The notes: generated by a model not told the origin, from the letters alone. Shown: positions 1-6,048, numbered from the stretch's first letter. The stretch: DNA of 10,446 nucleotides from Candidatus Saccharimonadota bacterium (GCA_009778015.1 WRKS01000010.1:1-10446); one strand, 5' to 3'. Made by a program: numbers and translations.

Positions 1-369
1 AATTATTTTTTGTGTCTTTGTAATAATCTTAACTTTTCTAATAGAATGCCTGTTCCTAGGAGAATGCAACTGGCGGCACGCTTCCTTGACGACGAAATTA
101 TCTGTTAGCTTAACGCGCGCACAATCTAGAATCATATAACTTGACTGTTTTTTAGCACGGCGAAACTGTTGGGCAATCGTTTCTTTATGCGAGCCGCCAT
201 TCGGCGACTTAATCTCCCATAGTTGATTACCTATGACCACATCGGGAGCGCCAATGGTCCCTGGCGGCAGTATCGGCCTTGCATCAAAACCAAGTTTACG
301 TAATCGCAAGATACTATCCCGCTCATGCTCTTGCATTTTTACACCTTCTAGCTCTATTAGTTTCTTCAT
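1..369 (-). CDS. Partial CdiA-CT-like PD-(D/E)XK nuclease-domain protein
   Basis: Minus-strand reading frame open from an ATG at 367-369 to the window edge (123 codons, no stop), so the C-terminus is missing. An N-terminal helical stretch (about residues 12-30) contains EHERD. It is followed by APDVVIGNQLWEIKSP (residues 41-56), which gives a PD...ExK arrangement (D43, E52, K54) typical of PD-(D/E)XK nucleases. A later QFRRAKKQSSYMILDCAR stretch (68-85) resembles the helix-strand that follows this motif in CdiA C-terminal toxin domains and phage-borne relatives. The family assignment is by remembered motif, not by search. There is no signal peptide or secretion domain, so this is an orphan domain. 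A second in-frame ATG (334-336) has a better SD (GAAGGTG, 5 nt upstream) and may be the true start. The gene uses many CTA, ATA and AGG codons and looks more AT-rich than its neighbours, consistent with horizontal acquisition. Confidence 0.72.
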   Translation of the reverse strand, partial: MKKLIELEGVKMQEHERDSILRLRKLGFDARPILPPGTIGAPDVVIGNQLWEIKSPNGGSHKETIAQQFRRAKKQSSYMILDCARVKLTDNFVVKEACRQLHSPRNRHSIRKVKIITKTQKII

Positions 370-401
370 GGACCCATCTTATCACATCTATTAGTTAAAC
401 T

Positions 402-457
402 AAGCATAAGAGACAACGCTTATGTTTATATATAACCTCTATAGTCTATTGAGGTTA
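402..457. repeat. Two adjacent inverted repeats between the nuclease-like gene and clp
   Basis: The 146-bp gap holds two short dyads. CATAAG (405-410) pairs with CTTATG (419-424) across 8 nt, and the stem extends to 402-427 with one G·U on the plus strand. TAACCTC (433-439) pairs perfectly with GAGGTTA (451-457) across 11 nt. The second lies about 60 nt past the clp stop and could be a weak terminator, but no clean T-run follows it. Equally, either dyad could be an operator for the left-edge gene. Function is not resolved. Confidence 0.4.
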
Positions 458-515
458 AAAAGATTTAGAGAAAATCAGCTTAACTCAGCACAAGTTAGTA
501 AAATGTGGTGTAATA

Positions 516-2954
516 TCAAACGTTGAGGTATTCTTGCGCAATCTCCGGCGTGATTACCACCGTCTGTCCGCTACTGGTGTCGCCCGACAGCACCGCCTTC
601 GCCACCGCGTTCTCCACCACTCGCTGGATTACTCGCCGCATCGGCCGCGCGCCCATCGCCGGATCGTAACCCGCCGCCACCAAGAGCGGCTTGGCGTCCT
701 CGGCCACCTCTACCACAATCTTTTGTGCCGCCAGTGTTTTATTTACGCCTTTCATCATCAAGCCCAGAATCTCATATAATTGCTCTTGCGTTAGCGGCAG
801 AAAATCTATGATCTCGTCCCAACGGTTGACAAACTCCGGCCGAAACTCGCTTAGATCCTTGGCGTTAGAGGTCGCAATCAAAATCGTATCTCTAAAATTG
901 ACCTCGCGACCACGCGTGTCGCGCAAGATACCCTCGTCCAACACCTGCAATAAAGCCGTCAAAACCAGCGGGTGCGCCTTTTCTATTTCGTCTAAAAGCA
1001 CTACCGAGAACGGTTTTTTCATCACACCCGCTGTCAAAGAATCCGGATTGTCGGCACCGTCCGCTGTCAAATCGGCGACCGACCCCGCCGACACAAATTG
1101 GTTCATATCTACTCGCACTAAATTGGTTTCGTCGCCGTAATAGGTCGCGGCCAACGACTTGGCCAGCTCGGTTTTACCGACACCGGTCGGCCCCATAAAC
1201 ATGAAGGTTCCTACCGGCCGTTTGGTAGATCGCACCCCAGCCCGCGCGCGGCGCAAGGCATCCGAGACCGCCCGAACCGCTTGGCTCTGCCCAACCATCC
1301 GCTCCGCCAAGTGCTGCTCCAAATTCAATAACTTCTCACGGTCCTCGCCGTCCTCCGCCACCGCCACATTGACGCCCAGCATTTTTTCTACCGCCCGCTC
1401 TACATCGGTCTCTTGCACCACACCGTCAGTCGCGAAGTTACTGCTCGCCTCCATTAAGCTAACCGCCTTACCCGGCATCGCGCGGTCATAAATGTAACGC
1501 TCGGCTAGACTGACCGCCTTTTTCAGCGCCAAATAGGTATAATAAACGCCATAGACTCGCTCGTTCTGGCTTGCTGCATCTTCCACCGCCGCCATCGTTT
1601 CCGCCACGTTGGCCGGTGCGATGTTCAAGCGGTTTAGCGCCTGGACAATTGTTGGGTTTTGTTGTGTAATCGCAAGCAACTTTTGCTCATTGATAGTCAA
1701 AATCAGCCTAAGGCCGCCGCCTTCCAGCACCGGCAACAACAAGTTGGCGATGTTGACGCTGCCTGTCCCCTCCTCAAAAAAGAGCTGCGCGTCATCCAGA
1801 CACAAAATAATGTTCTTTGCGGCGGCCGCCTCGTTCAAGACTCGCGTCATCAAACCCTCAATCTCGCCCCGGTTGGGCGCGCCGGCAATCAGTGCCGCGC
1901 TATCCAGCAAAAACACCTGTCTAAACTTGAGGTGCTTGGAGATCTCGCTGTCGGCATCCAGCAATCGCTCGGCAAAATCGTGCACCACGCTTGTTTTGCC
2001 CGCACCATCTGGCCCGACAATCGCCACATTTTGCCGCCCGCCGCTACTAAACGTCCGGATTATCTGGTCTGTAATCTCTTGGCGACTCGGCAACATTAGC
2101 GACATCGTCCGGCCGCCCTTTATCGCAATCTCCGCCGAGATATTGCGCGAAAAACGATTTAGCGTCGGCGTCCAGCCAAACGACCAATCGCGAGCAATTC
2201 CGCCGGTCCTAATCTTCTTTTTTGCCTCCAGGCGCTTCTTAATCTGCGCGTCGCTCCACTTCAGTCCGTTTTCCAGGTCGTCAAAGTCCAACTTACGCTC
2301 CGCCAGCAACCTCTCATAATTCGGCGTATTCTTGATAATCGCAAGCAGCAGCTCGCCGCCGCTAACCGTCGGCTTGCCATCTTGGTTAGCCAACTCCGCC
2401 GCCCGCGCCGTCGCCAAGCTCGCTTCAACCGGCGCAGTTTGCAAAGTCTGCAAAAACACCGAATCCAGCATAAACCGGCGCAGCAAGAACTTGCCACTCT
2501 CCGAGTCGCCAATCGCTACCAGCATCTGTTGAATGGATGGCGCGCTGGGCAAGTCCAGAAAAATGTTAAAAAATGCGTCTTCACGCCGCACTCGCCGGTA
2601 ATAAAGCCACATCACCAGCCAGCCGACCACAATAAATAGCGGCATCAGCAGGTAGCCAACAACGGCCAGCCCTGCCGCCAGCACGCCCAACGCCAAGGCT
2701 ATCACCCCAATAATAATCAAAAAACTGCGCAAGATTACCCCGGCCAAGCGCGCCGTAATGCTGCTCGCCAGATCTTCTAAAACCTTTTCAAAGCCGGTCT
2801 TGTTGCTGCCATAATCGCTCTGCTTAAACGGTTTAAAAAAGGTTTTTAAGAGCGACCCCAAGCTAAAAAAGTCCGATATCCCCCGCAAAAAGTTAGCCAC
2901 CGCCACCAAGAACCGCCCAAAGCCCCGCCCAAACCAGAAACTAATTATGCTCAT
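516..2954 (-). CDS. Membrane-anchored ClpC/ClpB-like double AAA+ ATPase
   Basis: 812 aa. The N-terminus is hydrophobic, with two membrane segments at about 71-99 and 101-118. Next comes a degenerate Clp-N-like helical region (about 155-235). NBD1 has Walker A GPDGAGKT (314-321) and Walker B ILCLDD (383-388, with Asp where Glu is usual). A short linker leads to NBD2 with Walker A GPTGVGKT (588-595), Walker B VVLLDE (651-656), sensor-1 ATSN (694-697), arginine finger in RPEFVNR (705-711) and sensor-2 GAR (768-770). The family unfolds or remodels proteins. Here the NBD1 pore motif YRGEFE reads NRGEIE (361-366), and the NBD2 GYVG pore tyrosine is missing. The interval between sensor-1 and RPEF is too short for a ClpP-docking (IGF/LGF) loop. 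I infer a ClpP-independent, membrane-tethered remodeler. ATG 2952-2954 is chosen because a TATAAT box lies 6 nt upstream and no SD fits another start. Confidence 0.9.
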   Translation of the reverse strand: MSIISFWFGRGFGRFLVAVANFLRGISDFFSLGSLLKTFFKPFKQSDYGSNKTGFEKVLEDLASSITARLAGVILRSFLIIIGVIALALGVLAAGLAVVGYLLMPLFIVVGWLVMWLYYRRVRREDAFFNIFLDLPSAPSIQQMLVAIGDSESGKFLLRRFMLDSVFLQTLQTAPVEASLATARAAELANQDGKPTVSGGELLLAIIKNTPNYERLLAERKLDFDDLENGLKWSDAQIKKRLEAKKKIRTGGIARDWSFGWTPTLNRFSRNISAEIAIKGGRTMSLMLPSRQEITDQIIRTFSSGGRQNVAIVGPDGAGKTSVVHDFAERLLDADSEISKHLKFRQVFLLDSAALIAGAPNRGEIEGLMTRVLNEAAAAKNIILCLDDAQLFFEEGTGSVNIANLLLPVLEGGGLRLILTINEQKLLAITQQNPTIVQALNRLNIAPANVAETMAAVEDAASQNERVYGVYYTYLALKKAVSLAERYIYDRAMPGKAVSLMEASSNFATDGVVQETDVERAVEKMLGVNVAVAEDGEDREKLLNLEQHLAERMVGQSQAVRAVSDALRRARAGVRSTKRPVGTFMFMGPTGVGKTELAKSLAATYYGDETNLVRVDMNQFVSAGSVADLTADGADNPDSLTAGVMKKPFSVVLLDEIEKAHPLVLTALLQVLDEGILRDTRGREVNFRDTILIATSNAKDLSEFRPEFVNRWDEIIDFLPLTQEQLYEILGLMMKGVNKTLAAQKIVVEVAEDAKPLLVAAGYDPAMGARPMRRVIQRVVENAVAKAVLSGDTSSGQTVVITPEIAQEYLNV

Positions 2955-2960
2955 GCTTTG

Positions 2961-2988
2961 ATTATATCACAAACCCGCTATGTGCCAC
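2961..2988 (-). promoter_or_regulatory. Promoter of clp-like gene, probably leaderless
   Basis: On the minus strand a consensus -10 TATAAT (2961-2966) ends only 6 nt before the ATG. A weaker -35 GTGGCA (2983-2988) lies 16 nt upstream. Transcription would be expected to start at or next to the A of the start codon, and no SD can fit. The mRNA is therefore predicted to be leaderless. A 7-bp dyad, CATGCTT (2952-2958) / AAGCATG (2991-2997), brackets the promoter and could be an operator or chance. Confidence 0.65.
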
Positions 2989-3006
2989 CGAAGCATGTGG
3001 GGCGAA

Positions 3007-3035
3007 TTGCTTTACCCACAGATGTATGTTATCAT
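3007..3035 (+). promoter_or_regulatory. Candidate promoter for the tRNA-Cys transcript
   Basis: TTGCTT (3007-3012), a 17-nt spacer, and TATCAT (3030-3035) preceded by TGT, which resembles an extended -10. This predicts a start near 3042, immediately before the first leader hairpin and about 90 nt upstream of the mature tRNA. It is the best sigma70-like match I found ahead of the tRNA; the -10 is 5/6 and the -35 is 4/6. Confidence 0.45.
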
Positions 3036-3043
3036 AATAATGT

Positions 3044-3078
3044 AAAAATCAAATCAGATTCACTCTGGATTGATTTTT
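3044..3078 (+). terminator. Terminator-like hairpin in tRNA-Cys leader
   Basis: Arms 3044-3058 and 3064-3078 form 15 positions with one G·U and one A·A mismatch around the 5-nt loop TTCAC. The hairpin starts with five A and ends with five T. It therefore looks like an intrinsic terminator that could act on either strand. On the plus strand it would lie between the candidate promoter and the tRNA, which suggests attenuation. On the minus strand it could stop antisense read-through towards the clp gene. Which applies is unknown. Confidence 0.5.
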
Positions 3079-3082
3079 ATAA

Positions 3083-3123
3083 CTAAGTTTTCTTAGGCGG
3101 TTTTCTTTTTCAAAAGAAAACCG
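3083..3123 (+). repeat. Two further leader hairpins upstream of tRNA-Cys
   Basis: CTAAG-TTTT-CTTAG (3083-3096) is a perfect 5-bp hairpin. It is followed by a perfect 12-bp inverted repeat, arms 3098-3109 and 3112-3123, with only TC at the centre. The second ends 7 nt before the first base of the tRNA. With the 3044-3078 hairpin they make three consecutive structures in the predicted leader. The pyrimidine-rich arm (TTTTCTTTTT) resembles that of the hairpin at 3278-3300 on the other side of the tRNA. Confidence 0.6.
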
Positions 3124-3130
3124 AAGGCAT

Positions 3131-3204
3131 GGTGCGTGGCTGGGGTAGTTACAGAGCGGTCTGCAAAACCGTGTAGATGGGTGCAATTCCCATACGCACC
3201 TCCA
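3131..3204 (+). tRNA. trnC: tRNA-Cys (anticodon GCA), atypical core
   Basis: It folds as a full cloverleaf. Acceptor GGTGCGT/ACGCACC (7 bp) is perfect, D-stem CTG/CAG is 3 bp with a 9-nt loop, anticodon stem GCGGT/ACCGT carries loop CTGCAAA, the variable loop is GTAG, and T-stem ATGGG/CCCAT is followed by U73 and an encoded CCA. Known cysteine recognition features (GCA anticodon, U73, G15:G48) are present, so cysteine charging is likely. The tertiary core is odd: position 8 is G (normally U), 14 is G (normally A), 18 is A (normally G), and the T-loop is TGCAATT with G55 instead of U55. Both partners of U8-A14 and of G18-Psi55 are therefore changed, while all stems stay intact. GUGC in place of GUPsiC is also reported for staphylococcal cell-wall (non-translational) tRNA-Gly. 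Confidence 0.9.
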
Positions 3205-3225
3205 ACATTAATAAATCAACATGCG

Positions 3226-3258
3226 AAAAACAGCCAAGATTCATTCTTGGCTGTTTTT
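3226..3258. terminator. Bidirectional intrinsic terminator
   Basis: A perfect 14-bp inverted repeat (arms 3226-3239 and 3245-3258) with a 5-nt loop. The GC core ACAGCC/GGCTGT is flanked by A5 and T5, so each strand ends in a T-run. It lies 22 nt after the tRNA on the plus strand and about 50 nt past the stop of the convergent DUF916-like gene, and so serves both. Confidence 0.9.
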
Positions 3259-3277
3259 CTTATCTGGTTTCTTTGCC

Positions 3278-3300
3278 GACTTTCTTTTTTAAAGAAAGTC
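3278..3300 (-). repeat. Hairpin after the DUF916-like gene
   Basis: GACTTTCTTT (3278-3287) pairs perfectly with AAAGAAAGTC (3291-3300) around a 3-nt loop, 7 nt past the stop codon on the minus strand. It probably forms at the 3' end of the mRNA, upstream of the main terminator, and may stabilise it. It is AT-rich, with no following T-run on the minus strand. Confidence 0.6.
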
Positions 3301-3307
3301 AAGTTGC

Positions 3308-4222
3308 TTAATATCTGCGTGCGCTCTTGAGTTGCGCGCTCTTCTTAACTCGCATTACCAAGAATACCACCAACGCCGCGATTACCACTAGTATAATCAC
3401 AAACATAAATAGCGGCATCGCCAAGACGGTTCGTTCTATTGTCTTGGTTTCTAGGGTCCGACCATCCACGCTCTCTAGGACCACATCGTATTTGACCTTA
3501 AAGAGGCCCAAGTGCGGCGACCCGTCCCAACTGGCTTGGATTCCGCGAGTAGTGCCCGGCATCACAACATGGTTATGCTCGCCCTTATGTACCTCTTTGC
3601 CGCCCAGCGTTGAAACCGTTATGTTAGACCGGATGAAGAAGTCAATGTTACCGTCGTTCTTCGCCTGCGCGCGAGCCGAAAGCGGCCGCTTGAACTGAAT
3701 TCTGTCCACTTTTACCGACGCCAATTTATAATCCAACCTCGCGCCAATCGGGTTAAAAGCGAACATCTTATGCGCCAATGTATAACGCGCCTGCAAGCTG
3801 TCTTCCGCCCCGGCAAACGAAACTGTCACGGCAGCGTGCTGCGAACCGCCCGGCAAACCGCTGGTCGGCACGGTTATTGTGTAATTAACGGTTGTTTCCT
3901 CGCCCGGCTGCAAGGTGGTTTTTTCTGCCGTCGCGGTAATCCAGCGCTGCATCGTGGTGCTGCTGGCCGCGTCGCAACCCTCAAACATAAAATGATAGTT
4001 GTCGTTAACACACATCGCCGTAGGCTGGACTACAATGTCTATTGTCTCCGTGCCAGAGTTTGCGACCTTAAAATCGCCCGTCTGCACCATCCCGGCTTCC
4101 AAAACTATCATCGGCGCATCCGGCGGGCTGACTGTCATCTGACGCCTAGCTAGTGCAGAGCCGCCCAACGCTAGCACGCCAACCGCGCTTAACGCCGCAA
4201 CCAAAAATCCTAACTTTCTCAT
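3308..4222 (-). CDS. Membrane-anchored DUF916/WxL-interacting-protein-like surface protein
   Basis: 304 aa. It has a signal peptide (about 1-26, ending SALA), then two beta-rich regions. The first (about 45-140) contains FKVANSGTETIDIVV and LQPGEETTVNYTITVP...PGG, the pattern of DUF916-type and related COG1470-like immunoglobulin folds. The second (about 160-260) is also beta-rich. One C-terminal membrane helix (about 268-290) follows, with a short basic tail (RVKKSAQLKSARRY). This matches the layout of Gram-positive WxL-interacting proteins, which bridge peptidoglycan and WxL surface proteins; homology is inferred from pattern only. The two cysteines (71, 83) lie close enough to form a disulfide. 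The ATG at 4220-4222 is chosen over an upstream in-frame ATG (4291) because GGAGG precedes it by 10 nt and the longer form would run through the promoter and a terminator. The next gene upstream is a secreted beta protein, a possible client. Confidence 0.82.
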   Translation of the reverse strand: MRKLGFLVAALSAVGVLALGGSALARRQMTVSPPDAPMIVLEAGMVQTGDFKVANSGTETIDIVVQPTAMCVNDNYHFMFEGCDAASSTTMQRWITATAEKTTLQPGEETTVNYTITVPTSGLPGGSQHAAVTVSFAGAEDSLQARYTLAHKMFAFNPIGARLDYKLASVKVDRIQFKRPLSARAQAKNDGNIDFFIRSNITVSTLGGKEVHKGEHNHVVMPGTTRGIQASWDGSPHLGLFKVKYDVVLESVDGRTLETKTIERTVLAMPLFMFVIILVVIAALVVFLVMRVKKSAQLKSARRY

Positions 4223-4247
4223 TATTATTCTTCCTCCATTTACCACT

Positions 4248-4276
4248 ATTTTACACCAAGCATTTGCGTTTTGCAA
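4248..4276 (-). promoter_or_regulatory. Promoter of the DUF916-like gene
   Basis: On the minus strand, TTGCAA (4271-4276), a 17-nt spacer and TAAAAT (4248-4253), predicting a start near 4241. This gives a leader of about 20 nt carrying GGAGG. It sits directly behind the preceding gene's terminator, so the two genes are probably separate transcription units. Confidence 0.6.
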
Positions 4277-4278
4277 TA

Positions 4279-4308
4279 GAAAATCCCCCACTTTTCAGGG
4301 GGATTCTC
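4279..4308 (-). terminator. Intrinsic terminator of the secreted surface protein gene
   Basis: Minus-strand arms GAGAATCCCCC and GGGGGATTTTC pair over 11 bp with one G·U, around an 8-nt loop, about 36 nt past the stop codon at 4345. The GC-rich stem is followed by a T-rich end (ATTTTCTATT), a moderate but convincing rho-independent terminator. Confidence 0.75.
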
Positions 4309-4344
4309 ATTTACCTTACACTTGTAGTTCTAAGTTATTAGAAG

Positions 4345-5013
4345 TTAGGGTGCTTGCTCGTTGGTTGCTGCTACGTAGGTGATGTAAGCACCGTAGGTGC
4401 CGGCTGGAGTGGTTGTACCACCCTGTGCACCGAAGGTAACAACAGTTGGGGTTAACTCAGCAGAGTTGTCAGTTGCCGCAATGATAGTAGCGGTGGTTGG
4501 CACGCTTACATAGTTGACACCCGAGTCCAACTTGAAGCCCCAGAGGCCGGTTGCTGTTGGAGTTGAAGCGAATGGCACACCCGCTAGAACTGCTAGGTTA
4601 AGAGCTTCTTCTGGGTCAGCTTCGCTCGTAATGCTACCACCGATACCTGCGAAACCGCCGGTTGTGTCGCCAGTGCCATCAAACACGCCAAGGGTTGTGC
4701 CCTCGCGGCGAAGGTTAGCGTTGTCAGCTTGCATGCTCAAGGTGTAACCACCAGGAACAGATGTTGCAATGCTGATCTCGTGAGTGCCGGTTGCTACATT
4801 ACCGGCCGAGATGTCGCCACCACTTAGCTCTAGAGCTAGTGCGTCGTTGTCAATCTCGATAATGGTGATGCTGCCATCAACAATTACACGAACTACGTTG
4901 TTGGTTACTGTGTCTGTGTCTAATGGAGCTGCATAACTTGCTAGTGGCAAGATAGCCGCGCCTAGACCCGCAACAAGGCCAACGCCCATGATTGCTTTTG
5001 TTTTCGTTGTCAT
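4345..5013 (-). CDS. Secreted all-beta surface protein, probably highly expressed
   Basis: 222 aa. It has a clear signal peptide (lysines at 4 and 6, hydrophobic 8-26, likely cleavage after SYA at about 28). The mature part is acidic, cysteine-free, and rich in T, A, G and V with alternating beta patterns: THEISIATSVPGGYTLSMQA (77-96) and a C-terminal PAGTYGAYITYVAATN (203-218). This end resembles secreted beta-sandwich surface proteins (WxL, TasA or pilus-like groups), but no WxL motif, LPxTG or C-terminal membrane helix is seen, and I do not recognise the exact family. The start at 5011-5013 is preceded by AAGGAG at good spacing; an upstream in-frame GTG (5046) would lie inside the leader. 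Codon use (many GTT, GCT, AAC, ACC) differs from the GC-leaning neighbours. With the strong promoter this suggests high expression. The next gene may be its adaptor. Confidence 0.85.
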   Translation of the reverse strand: MTTKTKAIMGVGLVAGLGAAILPLASYAAPLDTDTVTNNVVRVIVDGSITIIEIDNDALALELSGGDISAGNVATGTHEISIATSVPGGYTLSMQADNANLRREGTTLGVFDGTGDTTGGFAGIGGSITSEADPEEALNLAVLAGVPFASTPTATGLWGFKLDSGVNYVSVPTTATIIAATDNSAELTPTVVTFGAQGGTTTPAGTYGAYITYVAATNEQAP

Positions 5014-5050
5014 AATGTTTCTCCTTTTTTGTTTTTTATATGACACTCCC

Positions 5051-5080
5051 AGTTTACCATAATCGTTTACATTATGTCAA
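5051..5080 (-). promoter_or_regulatory. Strong promoter of the secreted surface protein gene
   Basis: On the minus strand, consensus -35 TTGACA (5075-5080), an 18-nt spacer ending TGG, and -10 TAAACT (5051-5056), an extended -10. The predicted start near 5044 gives a leader of about 30 nt with AAGGAG before the ATG. GTTTAC (forward strand) occurs twice, at 5052-5057 and 5065-5070, inside the promoter and could be a regulator site. Confidence 0.75.
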
Positions 5081-5158
5081 TACCCACATCACAAAATTTT
5101 TGACAATTTCTCGTAAACCACTACTTTTCCACACCCTCAATACCAAAACAGAGGCCGT

Positions 5159-6019
5159 TTACTTGCCTAGGACTACCCGGTTCGCCTTAAACCAGCCTTC
5201 TAGCGAGCCGCCGTCCAGCCATTCGCTCTTAGCCTTGATTACGCGCACCTTGTTGCCCTTTTTTACAAAGTCCAAAATCGGGTCGGTAATCATGTATTCT
5301 TGCTCTAGTGGCGAGAAGTTGTTGCGCTCCACATAGCTGACAATCTCCTCTAATAATTCGGGCGATAGCACAAAACGGTTGACATTGATCAGCGTGCTGG
5401 TTACTTTATCCACACTTGGTTTTTCCACCAAGCCGCTCATTAACCCGCCGCCGTTTTCAATCATGCCAAAGTTCGGGATTTGCTCTTTCGGGTATTCTAC
5501 ACCGATAATCGCCGCTTCGCCGTCTTTTATTTGGCTAACGAACTCCGCCATTTCAGAGGTCTTGCCTCCATCCCAGAAAAAGTCGTCGCCATTGGCGAAC
5601 GCCACGCTCTCGCCTTCGCTCAGTCCTATCTTACCGGCCGCCACCTCCGCCATGAAAAGCGCCACCGGCACCGCCGTGCCATAAGCCGCGTTCGGATCTT
5701 GCACAATATAATGAAACCGCACATCTTCAGGCGCGGTTTTTAGTTTTGCCAGCTTCTCGCTGGCGTTCCTAGCCTCCAAAAACTCTGTTAATAGCGCGTT
5801 CTCGCCATAATATGTTTCAATCTGCGCCTGCGCACCCAAGGTCTTGTTGATCACAAAATAAATGTCCTTGATACCTGCTTTGATACACTCGCTCACCGCG
5901 TAATCCACTAAGGGCCGGTCGCCAATCGGCAGCATTGACTTTTCAATCGCTTTAGTCATCGGCAAACGTCGGGTCCCATACCCGGCAACAGGAATAATCG
6001 CCTTACTAATACGAGCCAT
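5159..6019 (-). CDS. galU: UTP-glucose-1-phosphate uridylyltransferase (GalU-type)
   Basis: 286 aa, usual length for bacterial GalU. It makes UDP-glucose from UTP and glucose-1-phosphate in the cytosol. The N-terminal signature GYGTRRLPMTKAIEKSML (13-30) matches the GalU nucleotide-binding loop GxGTRxLPxTKxxxKxML. It is followed by RPLVDYAVSECIKAGIKDI, QDPNAAYGTAVPV (the GTA loop), and FANGDDFF, which carries the metal-binding Asp. VEKP and NVNRFVLSPELLE follow, and the C-terminal SEWLDGGSLEGWFKAN matches the family's late WxDxGxPxGYxxA-like block. The GTA loop is less typical of GalU, so a related sugar nucleotidyltransferase cannot be excluded. ATG 6017-6019 is set by AGGGAG upstream. Its own promoter overlaps the end of the glycosyltransferase gene, which may use the product. 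Confidence 0.88.
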   Translation of the reverse strand: MARISKAIIPVAGYGTRRLPMTKAIEKSMLPIGDRPLVDYAVSECIKAGIKDIYFVINKTLGAQAQIETYYGENALLTEFLEARNASEKLAKLKTAPEDVRFHYIVQDPNAAYGTAVPVALFMAEVAAGKIGLSEGESVAFANGDDFFWDGGKTSEMAEFVSQIKDGEAAIIGVEYPKEQIPNFGMIENGGGLMSGLVEKPSVDKVTSTLINVNRFVLSPELLEEIVSYVERNNFSPLEQEYMITDPILDFVKKGNKVRVIKAKSEWLDGGSLEGWFKANRVVLGK

Positions 6020-6048
6020 AATTATTATCTCCCTATTTCGTTGCAGTC

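Noticed and set aside
1609..2319. 236-codon open frame on the plus strand
   Set aside because: It lies wholly antisense to the Clp-like gene, gives Ser/Ala/Arg-rich low-information sequence with no domain, and has no SD or promoter.
3136..3330. 64-codon plus-strand frame across the tRNA
   Set aside because: Its first part is the tRNA itself and it runs through the terminator hairpin.
4223..4291. Longer N-terminus for the DUF916-like protein
   Set aside because: It would be translated from inside the preceding terminator hairpin and through the promoter; the ATG at 4222 has a proper SD and a signal peptide starts there.
5014..5046. GTG start 11 codons upstream for the secreted surface protein
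   Set aside because: It coincides with the predicted transcription start, and the SD AAGGAG lies downstream of it, just before the ATG at 5013.
5081..5158. Possible terminator after galU
   Set aside because: I see only a short AT palindrome (CAAAAATTTTG) and no GC-containing stem followed by a T-run, so no call is made.
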